NCBI GenBank assembly: GCA_964454355.1
Contig: CAYVTA010000106.1
Location: 1 to 6,421 of the forward strand
DNA: 6,421 nt
Origin: UBA1081 sp964454355
Lineage (GTDB): Bacteria > Bacillota > Clostridia > Oscillospirales > Acutalibacteraceae
Direction: 5' to 3'
Made by a program: the position numbers and the translations under genes. Below the pieces are notes generated by a model that saw only the letters and a list, made by a program, of their open reading frames with translations, did not search any database and had not been told where the DNA came from. This document shows positions 4,926 to 6,421 of the stretch, in pieces (position 1 is the first letter of the stretch; each line of letters starts with the position of its first letter).

Positions 4926-6368
4926 ATGAAAAAGTTTATTTCTGTTTTTCTTACTGTAGTGATGATTGTTACATCAGTGTTATCTGTGTCTGCTTTTGCT
5001 GCTGATGATGATGTATTCTATGATGAGCCACTTATTATAGTCAGAGGAATGGTTTTCAGCGGTCTTACTGTTGATAAAGGCACTGAAAATGAACATAATT
5101 GCATCGTTGCTCCGGATGGGGGAGATATTATTTCTCTTGTGTTCAAGCTTGCGAAAACTTATTTTTCTGAAAAGAAGCTTGATGCGGACGCTGTTATTGA
5201 ATTTGTTGATTCAATGCTCGGTTCAATGGCATGTGATGAAAACGGAGATTCAATGTATAATGTAACTGTTGATAAATACCCGCTTGCAGTTTGTAATTAT
5301 CCTGAACTTGTTGAAATATATGAAAACGGTGGAGACGGTGAAATTGGTATAATAGCTGCTGCTGTTGATTGCTATGGAGCAGATAATGTATATTATTTTA
5401 CTTATGATTGGCGTCTTGACCCTTCTGTCATTGCTGATGAGCTCAATATAATGATTGAGCAGGCAAAAGCTGATCATAATACCGATAAGGTTGATATCGT
5501 TTGTTGCAGTATGGGTGGTATTGTAACAGATTGTTATTTGTATGAATATGGCTATGAAAGCATTGATTCTATTGTATTCAATTCATCAACCTTTTGCGGT
5601 GCTCATGTTTCAACAGATCTTTTTCAGGGCAAAGTTATTATAACTGCTGATATGCTTGAGAATATGGTATGCGATTTGCTTGGTTCTGACTTGCTTGTAA
5701 AACTGCTTTCTGCTACTGGTATTTTTGACAAGGTTGCTGATTTTTTAATGGATATTGTTGCGGAAAACAAGGATTATATATATGATAACCTCCTTCGTGG
5801 TACATTTGCAACAATGCCTGTTTTGTGGGCACTTGTGCAGACTGATGAGTATGATGCATGCATTGAGTATATGTTCCCCACAAACGAGCTTAAAGAGCAA
5901 TACAGAGGGCTTATTGAAAGAACTGATAATTTGCAGTTAATTATGCAGGACATGGATGATCTTCTTCTTTCGCTTCCCGAAAACGGAGTAAAGGTTTCTG
6001 TTATTGCCTCATACAATACTCAGATGATACCTGTATACGAGTGGGCTGCATATCAGAGCGACGGAACTCTTGAATCAGATCTTATGCTTGGCAGAGCAAC
6101 AGTTTCAGAAACAGGAAAAACACTTGGTGATGATTATGTAGGAGAAAGAGTATCTCCTGATAAATGTGTAGATTTGACAAATGTCCTGTTCCCTGAATAT
6201 ACATGGGCTATAAAAGATGGTCCTCATGTAATGGGTAGATTTGGTTCAGATACAGGTGCGTTCCTTATGGCACTGCTCGGCAGTTCTGACCAGCCTACCG
6301 TTGACACATTCGCCGAGTATCCGCAGTTTATGATAGCTGATTCTAATGGTAATTTGGCATTTTTTTAA
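4926..6368 (+). CDS. Secreted LCAT-like alpha/beta-hydrolase (putative lipase/acyltransferase)
   Basis: This is a 480-residue exported protein. The signal peptide is MKK plus a hydrophobic core, ending at SAFA (22-25), followed by an Asp-rich mature start. PLIIVRG (35-41) is the first core strand and oxyanion loop, with Arg where most lipases have His. YDWRLDP (160-166) is the motif typical of the LCAT/PDAT acyltransferase branch. VDIVCCSMGGIV (189-200) is the nucleophile elbow with candidate Ser S195. Cys (C193, C194) replaces the usual Gly/Ala and His before the serine. Candidate acids are D385 (LESDLML) and D379 (SDGT), and H434 (DGPHVMG) is the candidate catalytic His near the C-terminus. 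Residues about 205-370 hold a helical lid-like region. It probably hydrolyses or transfers an acyl ester outside the cell, such as a lipid or an acylated polysaccharide; the substrate is not readable. It has no sorting signal or binding module and is transcribed alone. Confidence 0.84.
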   Translation: MKKFISVFLTVVMIVTSVLSVSAFAADDDVFYDEPLIIVRGMVFSGLTVDKGTENEHNCIVAPDGGDIISLVFKLAKTYFSEKKLDADAVIEFVDSMLGSMACDENGDSMYNVTVDKYPLAVCNYPELVEIYENGGDGEIGIIAAAVDCYGADNVYYFTYDWRLDPSVIADELNIMIEQAKADHNTDKVDIVCCSMGGIVTDCYLYEYGYESIDSIVFNSSTFCGAHVSTDLFQGKVIITADMLENMVCDLLGSDLLVKLLSATGIFDKVADFLMDIVAENKDYIYDNLLRGTFATMPVLWALVQTDEYDACIEYMFPTNELKEQYRGLIERTDNLQLIMQDMDDLLLSLPENGVKVSVIASYNTQMIPVYEWAAYQSDGTLESDLMLGRATVSETGKTLGDDYVGERVSPDKCVDLTNVLFPEYTWAIKDGPHVMGRFGSDTGAFLMALLGSSDQPTVDTFAEYPQFMIADSNGNLAFF

Positions 6369-6375
6369 TTAAGTT

Positions 6376-6407
6376 AAAGACAGGTAGCAATACTATCTGT
6401 CTTTTTT
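6376..6407 (+). terminator. Intrinsic terminator of the hydrolase gene
   Basis: Bases 6376-6387 pair with 6393-6404 over 12 base pairs with one G-T wobble at 6384/6396. The loop is CAATA. The T-run 6402-6407 forms part of the 3' arm and tail. The hairpin starts 7 bases after the stop codon. Confidence 0.9.
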
Positions 6408-6421
6408 ACTTTACAAAAATA

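Overview
The window is AT-rich, and all five genes lie on the + strand. The codon use, Bacillota-type ribosome binding sites (AGAGGTG, AAAGGAG), hairpin-plus-T-tract terminators, a 3D-domain cell-wall protein and a GH27 glycosidase all point to a low-GC Clostridia genome. A gut or rumen relative of Ruminococcus/Oscillospiraceae is my best guess; this is inference from style, not from a marker gene.

Layout. (1) 1-537 is the C-terminal part of a PLP-dependent class III aminotransferase resembling glutamate-1-semialdehyde aminomutase, cut by the window edge. (2) 558-1784 is a class II (zinc) aldolase/adducin-family protein with an intact first domain and a second domain that has lost most of its metal ligands. 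These two genes are 20 bases apart and end at a strong intrinsic terminator (1806-1841), so they form the end of one operon. (3) 1911-3566 is a GH27 alpha-galactosidase-like enzyme with its own promoter and terminator. It has an N-terminal membrane segment and an extra beta-rich domain inserted inside the catalytic barrel. (4) 3567-4046 is a 480-base non-coding region. It holds the GH27 terminator, four CTAAA motifs spaced exactly 20 bases apart, a run of A-tracts, a promoter matching both consensus hexamers with a 17-base spacer, and an 88-base leader with an inverted repeat. (5) 4047-4796 is a secreted 3D-domain (MltA-like beta-barrel) protein with its own terminator. (6) 4926-6368 is a secreted LCAT-like alpha/beta-hydrolase with an extended -10 promoter and a terminator at the window's end.

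How it works together. The window reads as one operon tail followed by three separately transcribed single genes. Genes 1-2 plausibly act on one small aldehyde, amino or phosphosugar metabolite. Gene 3 acts on alpha-galactosides. Genes 4 and 5 are both exported and probably act on the cell envelope or on extracellular substrates. There is no RNA gene, insertion sequence, CRISPR array or phage signal. I do not see a clear new multi-gene system. The best leads are the barrel insertion and uncertain topology of the GH27 enzyme, the 20-base-periodic motif array, and a WalR-like box in the leader of the 3D gene.
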